DNA from: Methanarcanum sp963640855
GTDB lineage: Archaea; Thermoplasmatota; Thermoplasmata; Methanomassiliicoccales; Methanomethylophilaceae
Assembly (NCBI GenBank): GCA_963640855.1
Contig: CAVIAJ010000012.1
Span: forward strand, 1 to 39,992
Direction: 5' to 3'
DNA: 39,992 bases
In this document: one piece after another, positions 1 through 7,640 of the stretch
Layout: each line of letters begins with the position of its first letter
Numbering within the stretch: position 1 is the stretch's first letter
Program-made: the position numbers and the translations under genes
The notes under the pieces: model-generated
The model's database searches: none
Told to the model about the DNA's origin: nothing
The model's input: the letters and a program-made list of their open reading frames with translations, nothing else

Positions 1-1
1 C

Positions 2-184
2 AGCCCCAATATTGTCATTGAACTGAAGATATCAGACGATGAGAAACATCTCGAACAGGATGCAAAATCAGCTCTTCAGCAGATTAAAGACAGAGATTAC
101 GCACACGGTCTCGAAGGTAAAACAATCCTTTACGGAATTGCATTCTCAGGAAAGAAACCGTTCATAATATCCGAAGAAATCTGA
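2..184 (+). CDS. C-terminal end of a PD-(D/E)XK nuclease-superfamily protein (partial)
   Basis: The gene enters from the left edge and only its last 60 residues are present. They read through a strand with the E-x-K signature (VIELKIS), a helix with AKSALQQIKDRDYA, and a final strand GIAFSGKKPFII. This order is typical of the C-terminal PD-(D/E)XK nuclease-like domain found behind an AAA-ATPase domain in the DUF1703 family, common in archaea and gut bacteria. The ATPase part, if present, lies outside the window. Function in this family is not well established. Family assignment is from motif recall. Confidence 0.7.
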   Translation, partial: SPNIVIELKISDDEKHLEQDAKSALQQIKDRDYAHGLEGKTILYGIAFSGKKPFIISEEI

Positions 185-338
185 TTCACTTCGTTCTGAC
201 AGAAAGGAGAAGACATATCCGATGGTTCTGAGCCGTCGGAGAAACGAAATTTCACCCCCTCTGCCTAAGTATCCGATCTGATGAATTCAGAAACTGTCAA
301 TCGATTCGTTTAATACGTCCCTTGCTATAAGGCGGATT

Positions 339-911
339 ATGAAAGTCGTCGCACTCAACGGCAGCCCCCGTCTGTTGGGGAACACATCCAACGCACTCAA
401 TGTGATACTTGACGAGCTGAACAAGGAAGGTATTGAGACCGAATACGTTCAGGTTTACGAGGATCATATGAATCCCTGTAACCACTGCAGTTCATGTGAG
501 ATGCGCGGCGACGGCAGATGTGTTGCCGAAGACGACAGTATGAACACTTATTTCGATAAGATGAAGGCCGCAGACGGAATTATTCTTGCATCTCCGACAT
601 ATTTCGGTTCATGCACTGCACAGCTCAAAATGTTCCTTGAGCGTGCTGGTTTTGCACACATGTTCGATAAAACATGCCCTCTCAGAGGAAAAATCGGTGC
701 GGCGATGGTTATTCAGGAACGTAGCGGGGGCAACGCAGTCTATTCCGAATTGGTCAATTGGATGCTTATGAACGAAATGACCGTTGTAGGTTCATCTCCC
801 CTCTGTATTCTGAATGCCAAAAATCCTTTTGATTTCGAGAAAGACGAAAAGGGAATGAAAGCTCTGAAAGCCACAGCAAGGAATATGATTGCCGCGTTGG
901 AAAAAAGATGA
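339..911 (+). CDS. Iron-sulfur flavoprotein / NADPH-dependent FMN reductase family
   Basis: This 190-residue protein starts with the flavodoxin-fold phosphate loop (ALNGSPRLLGNTS) that binds FMN. A cysteine cluster of the form C-x2-C-x2-C-x6-C follows near residues 47-60 (CNHCSSCEMRGDGRC), which in Isf-type proteins holds a 4Fe-4S cluster. A second flavin loop (ASPTYFGS) is near residue 85. Isf proteins are cytoplasmic electron carriers in methanogens; the natural partner is unknown here. A TATA-like TTTAATAC at 309-316 lies about 27 bp before the ATG, so the transcript is probably leaderless. It converges with the next gene over a shared hairpin. Confidence 0.85.
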   Translation: MKVVALNGSPRLLGNTSNALNVILDELNKEGIETEYVQVYEDHMNPCNHCSSCEMRGDGRCVAEDDSMNTYFDKMKAADGIILASPTYFGSCTAQLKMFLERAGFAHMFDKTCPLRGKIGAAMVIQERSGGNAVYSELVNWMLMNEMTVVGSSPLCILNAKNPFDFEKDEKGMKALKATARNMIAALEKR

Positions 912-922
912 AAGAAGTTTGA

Positions 923-956
923 GATTCCTGTTCTCCGAATCAGAAGAACAGGAATC
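923..956. terminator. Hairpin between two convergent genes
   Basis: A perfect 12-bp inverted repeat (923-934 with 945-956) separates the flavoprotein gene from the minus-strand gene that ends at 940. Its right arm overlaps the last codons of that minus-strand gene. It could stop transcripts from both sides, though no long T-run follows. Confidence 0.55.
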
Positions 957-1662
957 CGCATTTCTCTTTCATCGAAACGTTCGCTACGGCTTCCAAACGT
1001 TCCAACGGTCCGGAATACCTTCTGACATACACTTTTCCTTCTTCGGGAAGCGCCGCTTTCAGTATCTCGATTTCTTTCAGGAGTTCAACCGCATCTTCGG
1101 GTGAGAATCTCTTCTGTTCTTCGGAACTCTTTACCGCGGATGCGATAATCTTGCATCCTCTCTTCTCGGCAATCTGCGGAAGCAGACTGTTGTTCGGACC
1201 GAATGCCCCGATACATCCTCTGCCTTTGTCCCATGACAGAGGACATTTTGCACAGGTTTCGTTCATTTCATCAAAATCCAAAAGATCCCAGCCTGTGAGA
1301 CGGTCGTCGGGATCCGACAGGGAAATTGCCTTCTCTCTATCTGCACCGTTAAGTTTGTCGAGAATGACCCAGCCTGTGTATTTCTTCTGCACTTTGGGTA
1401 AAAGAATTTCTTTATCGCCGTCGTTCTTCACCTTTGCGATATAGATTGCATCGGATTCTTCGTTGATTCTGTTTCTTTTGATGAATGCTTCGAAATCCGG
1501 GAATAACGAACGTGCGTCATCCAACGGTACATACTCGTCAACCTCTGCGGCATCGCCGAAGGACGACGGATCTTTCACCGTCACTTTGACGAATCTGTTC
1601 TTCAAATCGCGACAGAGTGCGTTCTCCGCCTCGGTCTCGCATACGCCTATGTTAATTCCCAT
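940..1662 (-). CDS. Conserved-looking hypothetical protein with a Cys cluster
   Basis: I do not recognise this 240-residue protein. The ATG at 1662 is chosen because AGGTGA lies just upstream on the coding strand. The middle carries TCAKCPLSWDKGRGC (C-x2-C-x8-C) and another Cys follows about 31 residues later (RGCK), a spacing that could bind zinc or an Fe-S cluster. The N-terminal half is acidic with no clear motif, and no membrane segment is visible. It is divergent from the PUA-domain gene starting at 1776 and convergent with the flavoprotein gene. Function unknown. Confidence 0.6.
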   Translation of the reverse strand: MGINIGVCETEAENALCRDLKNRFVKVTVKDPSSFGDAAEVDEYVPLDDARSLFPDFEAFIKRNRINEESDAIYIAKVKNDGDKEILLPKVQKKYTGWVILDKLNGADREKAISLSDPDDRLTGWDLLDFDEMNETCAKCPLSWDKGRGCIGAFGPNNSLLPQIAEKRGCKIIASAVKSSEEQKRFSPEDAVELLKEIEILKAALPEEGKVYVRRYSGPLERLEAVANVSMKEKCGFLFF

Positions 1663-1775
1663 CCAAGAATCACCTGTTATCGGTAATAACAAAGGATGAT
1701 ATATCCTCATCGAACGGTGTGTCCGGAATACGGAATCGCCATTGTTATAATCATCATTTGTATGTCCCTGATACA

Positions 1776-2267
1776 ATGGCAGACATAATGATACGCAAAA
1801 GGAAGAGGATGAGAGAGAAAGAGATCAAAGCTCTCGCGGGACAGATGAAAACACTGTTCGGTATCGATACATTCACCGAAAAAGATGCAGTCGATATGGC
1901 GGAGAGTTCCGATTTCAATCTTGTTTTTGTCAACAACGTAATCCTCGCCATAGTGTATCAGGAAAAACCGTTCCTTACGGTCAGAGGCGTTCTGAAGTAC
2001 AGGCCTGAAGCATATGCGGTAACTGTCGATATGGGTGCCGTTCTGTACATTACGAACGGCGCAGATGTTATGGGCCCGGGAATTACGGATGCCGACGACA
2101 ACATCAAAGAAGGAGATTTGGTCTGGATAAGAGATGTCAGGAACAAAGCTCCCCTGGCTGTCGGTGTAGCATTGCGTGATGCTTCCGCACTGAAAGCGAA
2201 AGAGAAAGGAAAAGCCATTCACACCATACACAACGTAGGGGACAAACTCTGGAAATCCGGTGAATGA
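1776..2267 (+). CDS. PUA-domain RNA-binding protein
   Basis: The protein of 163 residues has a basic N-terminus (IRKRKRMREKE) followed by a pre-PUA region. The C-terminal PUA domain runs from about residue 75 to 150, with the characteristic stretch DMGAVLYITNGADVMGPGI and then EGDLVWIRDVRNKAPLAVG. Archaeal proteins of this build resemble the eukaryotic MCT-1/Tma20 translation factors and are thought to bind structured RNA. The ATG at 1776 has a TATA-like GTTATAA about 30 bp upstream (1744-1750), suggesting a leaderless mRNA. An in-frame ATG at 1788 is an alternative start. The stop overlaps the start of sepF, so the two are translationally coupled. Confidence 0.85.
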   Translation: MADIMIRKRKRMREKEIKALAGQMKTLFGIDTFTEKDAVDMAESSDFNLVFVNNVILAIVYQEKPFLTVRGVLKYRPEAYAVTVDMGAVLYITNGADVMGPGITDADDNIKEGDLVWIRDVRNKAPLAVGVALRDASALKAKEKGKAIHTIHNVGDKLWKSGE

Positions 2268-2614
2268 TTATGCCTCTCGGTATCGGCAGGAAGAAAGGAT
2301 CCGGTCCCGCAAACGGCAATGTTTTCGTGGACTTATCGGAAACGGAAGTTCCCAGAGATGTGTCCGCAATGTGGGTTAAAATCCTGAAAGTTATAGGGGA
2401 ATCCGATATTCTCGAGATACCGAACATACTTTCCACCGGGTGCATTCTTATCGTGAATACCGAAGCCATTACAGAGGATAAAGAAAGAATCTCAGACAGA
2501 ATAATGTCCGCCGCACGTATTTCGGGCTGTGAATGCCGCATTATAAATTCATCATCCGCCGTAATTGTTCCCAAAGGTGTGAATACAAAGATTTTCACAC
2601 TCGGTAAAAGGTGA
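2264..2614 (+). CDS. sepF: Archaeal cell-division protein SepF
   Basis: This 116-residue protein matches the SepF core (DUF552): FVDLSE near residue 21, a KILKVIGESDILEIPNILSTGCILIVNTEAI block, and a C-terminal KGVNTKIF. In archaea that use FtsZ, SepF anchors the FtsZ ring to the membrane through an N-terminal amphipathic segment. Here that segment would be the short MIMPLGIGRKK stretch, which looks weakly amphipathic. The start overlaps the PUA gene stop by four bases (ATGA). No ftsZ is in the window. Confidence 0.8.
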   Translation: MIMPLGIGRKKGSGPANGNVFVDLSETEVPRDVSAMWVKILKVIGESDILEIPNILSTGCILIVNTEAITEDKERISDRIMSAARISGCECRIINSSSAVIVPKGVNTKIFTLGKR

Positions 2615-2619
2615 AAAAT

Positions 2620-3945
2620 GTGAGTGACAGGACGAAGACCGTACACGATCCGATACACGGAAGCATAACGGCAGGTCCTCCGTTCACGGATATTATGGAC
2701 AGACACGAGATGCAGAGGATACGTTCCGTAAAGCAGCTCGGTCTGGGAAATCTGGTGTTTCCCGGTGCGAATCATACGAGATTCGAGCACTGTCTCGGAG
2801 TATGTCATCTGTCCGGAAGAATGGGCAGAATGATAGGTCTCGATGATAACGATGTAAACACATTGATGGCGGCGGGATTGTTACATGATGTGTGCCATGC
2901 TCCTTTTTCCCATACGTTGGAAGCGACGATGGAGGAGATTACAGGCAAAGATCACATGGATCTTGCGAGAGATCTGATATTCGGAAGGATTCCGACCTAT
3001 CTGAAAAGAGACAGGGATATTCTCGGCGGTGTGTGTCCGATGTCCGAGATTCTCGAAGATTCCGGAATTTCCGCAAAAACCGTCTGCGATCTTATAGCAT
3101 ATCCTAGATCGGAATTGGGTGCTTTCAATACGGATGATGAAAAATCATTCTTCTCTTCACGCGACTATATGCATCAGATAATTCACGGTCCGGTGGATTC
3201 GGATCAGATGGATTATCTTCTCAGAGATGCCCACTATACGGGCGTGAAATTGGGCACAATCGATATGGACAGATTGCTGAGCCAGATGGTGAAATCCAAC
3301 GATCAGCTGGTACTCAGAAAAGGAGGGATCTCCGCAGCGGAAGGATTGGTTGTTTCCCGTCTTCTGATGCAGTCTTCCGTGTATTTCCACAGAACAGTCC
3401 GCACGGCGGAGATGATGATGGTCAAGGCCGTGGAGGAAGCAATCGACACGGGCGAAGATCTGTCTGAGATGTATCTTATGACAGATTCTGATTTGGTACA
3501 GACGCTGATATCATTCGGAGGAAAACCCTCGGGATTGGTCAGGGATATTATGTTACGCAGGCTCCACAAGAAAGCCTATGCGCTGTACTTCGACATGCTC
3601 AGTGAAGACGATATCCCCGGATTGGTGAAATATGCGGATCCCAAGGTAAGAAAGGATCTCGAGGAACGTATCGCATCGAGAGCGGGGGTCGACAGGACGG
3701 ATGTAATTGTAGATATGCCGTCAAAATCCGCGATATTGTCGAGACAGAAGATCGGAAAGACCGATGTCAATATCTTAGACGACGGAAGAGTCAGATCGCT
3801 GTCTTCGTTCTCCGCATTGGCAAGATCCATGCAGAGCAGAACGGGATTGGGCTGGGCGATGATGGTTTCCGCACCTTCCGGTAAAGAGAATGCGGTTGCC
3901 AAGGCTGCCCGTAACGTAATCGGAATTGACGATATCAGCCTTTGA
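2620..3945 (+). CDS. HD-domain phosphohydrolase (SAMHD1/dNTPase-like)
   Basis: The protein begins with VHDPIHGSI, typical of this archaeal HD family, and contains the H...HD...D metal site: FEHCLGVCHLSG near residue 54, LLHDVCHAPFSH near residue 90, and DSDQMDYLLRDAHYTG near residue 195. Relatives hydrolyse deoxynucleoside triphosphates or other phosphoesters using a divalent metal. I place the start at the GTG at 2620 because AGGTGA (2609-2614) sits five bases before it; an in-frame GTG at 2611 would overlap that ribosome site. It is third in the PUA-sepF-HD operon and overlaps the convergent rtcB end by 11 bp. The substrate cannot be read from sequence. Confidence 0.85.
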   Translation: MSDRTKTVHDPIHGSITAGPPFTDIMDRHEMQRIRSVKQLGLGNLVFPGANHTRFEHCLGVCHLSGRMGRMIGLDDNDVNTLMAAGLLHDVCHAPFSHTLEATMEEITGKDHMDLARDLIFGRIPTYLKRDRDILGGVCPMSEILEDSGISAKTVCDLIAYPRSELGAFNTDDEKSFFSSRDYMHQIIHGPVDSDQMDYLLRDAHYTGVKLGTIDMDRLLSQMVKSNDQLVLRKGGISAAEGLVVSRLLMQSSVYFHRTVRTAEMMMVKAVEEAIDTGEDLSEMYLMTDSDLVQTLISFGGKPSGLVRDIMLRRLHKKAYALYFDMLSEDDIPGLVKYADPKVRKDLEERIASRAGVDRTDVIVDMPSKSAILSRQKIGKTDVNILDDGRVRSLSSFSALARSMQSRTGLGWAMMVSAPSGKENAVAKAARNVIGIDDISL

Positions 3946-5386
3946 TGACACCGATAGGCCTCATTCTTGCAACTTTTCCCGTCAGTCCCGAATTGCAGAC
4001 AACGGAAACGACACGGTCTACGTCTTTGTAAGCCTGCGGTGCCTCTTCGACCAATCCGTCGTCGGAACCGCTCCTGAGGCAGATGCCGTTACCGGACATG
4101 CGGGCTCTGATTGAATCCGCGGTGATGGAACCCACTGCTTTCTTTCTTGACATGACTCTTCCCGCACCGTGGCAGGTAGAACCGAATGTTTCCTTCATTG
4201 CGCCTTCTTTTCCTACAAGAATACAGGTTCCGGTGCACATATCTCCCGGAATAATCACGGGCTGTCCGACATTGCGGTATTTCATCGTAATTTCGGGCCT
4301 TCCCGAAGCGAATGCTCTTGTGGCACCTTTCCTGTGAACAAGAACGTCTGTTGATTTTCCTTCTACGTCATGACGTTCCATTTTGGCTATGTTGTGCGCA
4401 ACGTCGTACATCACTTCGATCCCCATACTTTCCGCGGAGCAACCCATTACGGATTCGAAGGATTCTCTGACCCAATGTGTAATCATCTGACGGTTTGCCC
4501 ATGCGAAGTTTGCACCGCAGGACATCGCTTTGAAGTAATCCTCGCCCAACTGTGTGTTCAGGGGAGCGCACGCCAACTGTTTATCGGGAAGATCCACATT
4601 GTTGTCTCTGACGTATCCTTCCATGCTCATAAGATAATCCGTCGCAATCTGATGTCCGCATCCTCTCGAACCGCAGTGAACTGTCATCGTAATCTGACCT
4701 TTTTCCAGTCCGAATGCTTTTGCGGTATTTTCGTCGTAAATTTCATCGACAACATCCAACTCAAGGAAATGATTTCCGGAACCCAAAGATCCCAATTGGG
4801 AGATTCCTCTTTTCTTTGCTTTTTCACTTACTTTGGAAGGGTCTGCGGTGAGCATTTTTCCTGTTTCTTCGGTTACTTCCAAATCGTTTTCCCATCCGAA
4901 TCCGTTCTCGACAGCCCATTCGGAACCGTTTGTGAGGATTTCGTCGATAACATCCATGTTGACTCTTGTCAATCCTTTCGAACCCAATCCCGAAGGGACG
5001 TTTGCGTAGAGAGCATCCATCAGATCCTGTCTTTTATCCCCAATATCTTTCAGAGTAAGGTTTGTCCTGATTGTACGTACGCCGCAGTTGATATCGAATC
5101 CGATACCTCCGGGTGAAACGGAACCTTCGTTTGCATCTACGGCGGCTACGCCTCCTATAGGGAAACCGTATCCGAAATGAATATCGGGCATCGCCATGGA
5201 TTTGCCGACAATTCCGGGAAGACACGCAACATTCGCAGCCTGCTGGGGAGAACCGTCGCTCATGACGGCTTCCAGCATACTTTCGTCGGAATAGATGACG
5301 GCGCTTGTCTTCATACAGGACATATGGTCTGCGGGAATCTCCCATCTGTTGTCGTCAATTTTTACGAGTTTCCCGTTCCATGTCAT
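3935..5386 (-). CDS. rtcB: RNA-splicing ligase RtcB (tRNA ligase)
   Basis: RtcB seals 2',3'-cyclic phosphate and 5'-hydroxyl RNA ends, using GTP and Mn2+, after tRNA introns are cut. The 483-residue protein has the family blocks in order: GGIGFDINCGVRT with the metal-binding Asp and Cys, LGSLGSGNHFLEL, VHCGSRGCGHQ, and the C-terminal GSTCHGAGRVMSR segment containing the histidine that is guanylylated in characterised RtcB. Length is normal and no intein is seen. The ATG at 5386 is preceded by AGGTGA; reading further upstream would run into the tRNA-His gene. It lies directly downstream of that tRNA and may share its transcript. Confidence 0.95.
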   Translation of the reverse strand: MTWNGKLVKIDDNRWEIPADHMSCMKTSAVIYSDESMLEAVMSDGSPQQAANVACLPGIVGKSMAMPDIHFGYGFPIGGVAAVDANEGSVSPGGIGFDINCGVRTIRTNLTLKDIGDKRQDLMDALYANVPSGLGSKGLTRVNMDVIDEILTNGSEWAVENGFGWENDLEVTEETGKMLTADPSKVSEKAKKRGISQLGSLGSGNHFLELDVVDEIYDENTAKAFGLEKGQITMTVHCGSRGCGHQIATDYLMSMEGYVRDNNVDLPDKQLACAPLNTQLGEDYFKAMSCGANFAWANRQMITHWVRESFESVMGCSAESMGIEVMYDVAHNIAKMERHDVEGKSTDVLVHRKGATRAFASGRPEITMKYRNVGQPVIIPGDMCTGTCILVGKEGAMKETFGSTCHGAGRVMSRKKAVGSITADSIRARMSGNGICLRSGSDDGLVEEAPQAYKDVDRVVSVVCNSGLTGKVARMRPIGVIKG

Positions 5387-5422
5387 AGTGTCACCTCTTT
5401 TGAATAATGATTGAGAAGTAGG

Positions 5423-5497
5423 GGCCGGGACCGAGATTTGAACCCGAGTCAAGGGATCCACAATCCCCTAGGATAACCAAGCTACCCTATCCCGGCC
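5423..5497 (-). tRNA. tRNA-His (GTG anticodon)
   Basis: On the minus strand the acceptor stem is GCCGGGA/TCCCGGC. A GGGGA/TCCCT anticodon stem closes a seven-base loop, TTGTGGA, with anticodon GTG. A T-loop (TTCAAAT) sits on a five-pair stem. The base before position 1 is G and the discriminator is C, giving the G-1:C73 pair diagnostic of tRNA-His, encoded in the genome. No CCA is encoded and no intron is seen. A TATA-like TTTATCTA on the minus strand near 5527-5535 is about 30 bp upstream. Confidence 0.95.
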
Positions 5498-5782
5498 ATA
5501 TTTCAAGTAGTGCATTGAGCAGTCATAGATAAAGTTGTCGAACGGTTTGCAATCCGTAACCTTTGTATTTTCAGTGAGGTGCGGGGGTCACTGAAAATAC
5601 ATTTTCCAGGAAGTTAATTTACCCGGAAAAAGGAAAAGGGGACAATTATTGATTCATCGATCTGTTTGCAAAAGATGAAGGATCGGATTCAGAAAAGGTC
5701 CCGGATTGTTCTCTCGTTCCCCGTTAAATCAATTTTATCAAAGAAATAATATGTTTAAATAGGCTCCAGCTGACTGCATATC
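5498..5782. other. Intergenic region with a perfect 14-bp hairpin
   Basis: I see no protein gene here. It holds the tRNA-His promoter at its left end, a 14-bp perfect inverted repeat (5564-5577 with 5588-5601, loop GGTGCGGGGG), and at its right end an A/T-rich promoter-like stretch (ATGTTTAAATA, 5750-5760) about 25 bp before the MNT-type gene. Confidence 0.6.
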
Positions 5783-6114
5783 GTGGGACTTATCGATTCG
5801 ATCAATTCATTCCGCAAGAGACATAAAGTCTACACATTGGAGGAAATGTCAGTTATCGTTGCTCCCATAGCAGAAAAATACGGGACGGGTCCGATACAGG
5901 TTTTTGGTTCATATGCTCGCGGCGAAACTACGCCGGAAAGTGACATCGATCTGCTGATAACACCTGGGAAAATCAGGAGTTATTTCAAATTCGCAACTTT
6001 GGCCGCGGATCTTGAGGATGCATTCGGTAAAAAAAAGTCGATGCTGTATCTTCGGGATGCGACAAGCGTTTCATTGACAGAATACGCGCGGATTTGGTGA
6101 CGATATACGGGTGA
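5783..6114 (+). pseudogene. MntA-like minimal nucleotidyltransferase antitoxin, frameshifted
   Basis: MntA-type proteins AMPylate and so neutralise their HEPN partner toxin. The GTG-started frame carries the signature GS-x10-D-x-D (GSYARGETTPESDID) near residues 40-54. It stays in frame to an 8-A run at 6029-6036, then yields an unlikely tail and a stop at 6100. Reading one frame over after the run gives KKVDAVSSG and then DKRFIDRIRADLVTIYG with a stop at 6112-6114, the usual family ending. So the gene looks whole apart from an indel in the A-run. That could be a true mutation, phase variation, or a sequencing error. Its corrected stop overlaps the GTG of the HEPN gene. Confidence 0.75.
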
Positions 6115-6480
6115 TCAACGTTACACTCTTACCGATTGCGATAATATTTTGACGATAATCGAGTCATGTGAGAAGATAATGTCTTACACTGACGGAATGA
6201 GTTGGGATGATTTCATAGAGAAAAGTACATCGTCGAGGCGTGTGCACTAAATTGTATGGTTATGGGTGAAAGGGCTAATAAATTATCTCATGAGTTCAAA
6301 GAGAGGTATCCTGGGGTTCCATGGATAGAATTGGAGAATTTCCGTCACAGGATTGCACATACATACGGAACACTCACATACGACATAAGTATAGTGTGGC
6401 AGACAGTGTCCTTCGATGTTCCAGAAACATTGAATTATTGTCGTAAAATTCCGGATAATTACGATAATGTGCAGAAATGA
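6111..6480 (+). pseudogene. HepT-like HEPN (DUF86) RNase toxin, broken by frameshifts
   Basis: The C-terminal part (from about 6232) reads through VEACALNCMVMGERANKLS and PWIELENFRHRIAHTYG and ends at 6480. It includes the HEPN catalytic motif R-x4-H-x-Y (RHRIAHTY). The N-terminal helix lies in a different frame (about 6120-6230), reading CDNILTIIESCEKIMSY and then GMSWDDFIEKS. The likely GTG start at 6111 is in a third frame. At least two indels, near 6125 and 6230, therefore break the gene. An intact catalytic motif in a broken reading frame, next to a broken antitoxin, points to a decaying module. A start at 6256 would give only a fragment. Confidence 0.75.
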
Positions 6481-6725
6481 CGGCGCATCCTTCTTCAACG
6501 TCGGATTTTACTACGTGAGACATCAAGCATCTGAAAGGGTGTTATGCATTCTCTGAACTTACTGAACAAATGAAAGCGGGTAATCGCACTTTTTTTTTGA
6601 GTTACAAGCTACCTTCGATTTCTGTCCGATATCCGTATGCCGTGTTACGGAAATATCATGATGTCCCGTATATGATGTTCCCATTCCGACTCAGCTTATA
6701 TACAAGGGGCAGGATAACAACCGGC

Positions 6726-7640
6726 ATGGCAAAACGCAACATCATCTCCGTCCTCGATATGAAGGACGATATGCCCCAGCTCGTAGAGCTTGCAGCAAAG
6801 CTCAAGAAAGAACGCGGCAACCACGGCGAACCGCTTAAAGGTAAAACTCTCGCGATGATATTCGAGAAACCCAGCACAAGGACGAAGATATCATTCGATG
6901 TTGCTATGAGCGAACTCGGAGGACACCCTCTGTATCTTTCCGCAAGGGATCTTCAGTTGGATCACGGCGAAACCGTCGAAGACACTGCAAGAGTCATGAG
7001 CCGTTTCGTCCACGGTATAATGTACCGCGCATTCGACTACAAAATGATGGACAGACTCGGCGACAGCGCCACGGTACCCGTCATCAGCGGATTGGATAAC
7101 CTGGAACACCCCTGTCAGGCACTTGCCGATATGCTTACGATCAAAGAGCACCTCGGTTCGTTCAAGGGAAAGAAACTCGTCTATCTCGGAGACGGAAACA
7201 ATGTGTGCAACTCACTCCTGTATGCATGCGCCATTATGGGAGTCGACATGATTGCATGCTGCCCTGCGGTAAGAATGCCCAATGCGGAGATTATGCTCGG
7301 AGCCGCACGTATTGCGGATCAGAACGGAAGTAAGATTCTTGCTTCCCATGAGCCTGTCGAAGCATGCGTAGATGCAGACATTCTCTACACAGACACATGG
7401 ATTTCCATGGGAGACAGTACTTCCGAGGAAGTTGCGACGAAGATTTTCAGCAAATATCAGATCAATGACGAATTGCTGAAACTCGCAAAACCCGACTGCA
7501 TTGTGATGCACTGCCTGCCGTGTCACCGCGGACAGGAAATCACCGATGAAGTTATCGAAGGTCCGCACAGCGTTGTTTTCGACGAAGCCGAGAACAGACT
7601 CCACGCTCAGAAAGCAATCCTTCTGACACTTCTCAAATAA
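6726..7640 (+). CDS. argF: Ornithine carbamoyltransferase
   Basis: The enzyme joins carbamoyl phosphate and ornithine to make citrulline in arginine synthesis. All signature blocks are present: FEKPSTRTKISFD (carbamoyl-phosphate site) near residue 47, the HPCQALADMLT motif near residue 125, and HCLPCHRG (ornithine site) near residue 262. The length of 304 residues is normal. The ATG at 6726 is preferred over a longer frame because a TATA-like CTTATATA (6695-6702) lies about 27 bp upstream. It stands alone, without other arg genes, and overlaps the convergent DHH gene by eight bases. Confidence 0.95.
   Translation: MAKRNIISVLDMKDDMPQLVELAAKLKKERGNHGEPLKGKTLAMIFEKPSTRTKISFDVAMSELGGHPLYLSARDLQLDHGETVEDTARVMSRFVHGIMYRAFDYKMMDRLGDSATVPVISGLDNLEHPCQALADMLTIKEHLGSFKGKKLVYLGDGNNVCNSLLYACAIMGVDMIACCPAVRMPNAEIMLGAARIADQNGSKILASHEPVEACVDADILYTDTWISMGDSTSEEVATKIFSKYQINDELLKLAKPDCIVMHCLPCHRGQEITDEVIEGPHSVVFDEAENRLHAQKAILLTLLK

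Noticed and set aside
222..281. Short frame starting at 222 as a small gene
   Set aside because: It is 19 codons, its purine-rich site is too far upstream, and the composition is not coding-like.
5387..5461. Longer rtcB start extending upstream to 5461
   Set aside because: It would run through the tRNA-His gene, and the ATG at 5386 has a good AGGTGA site.
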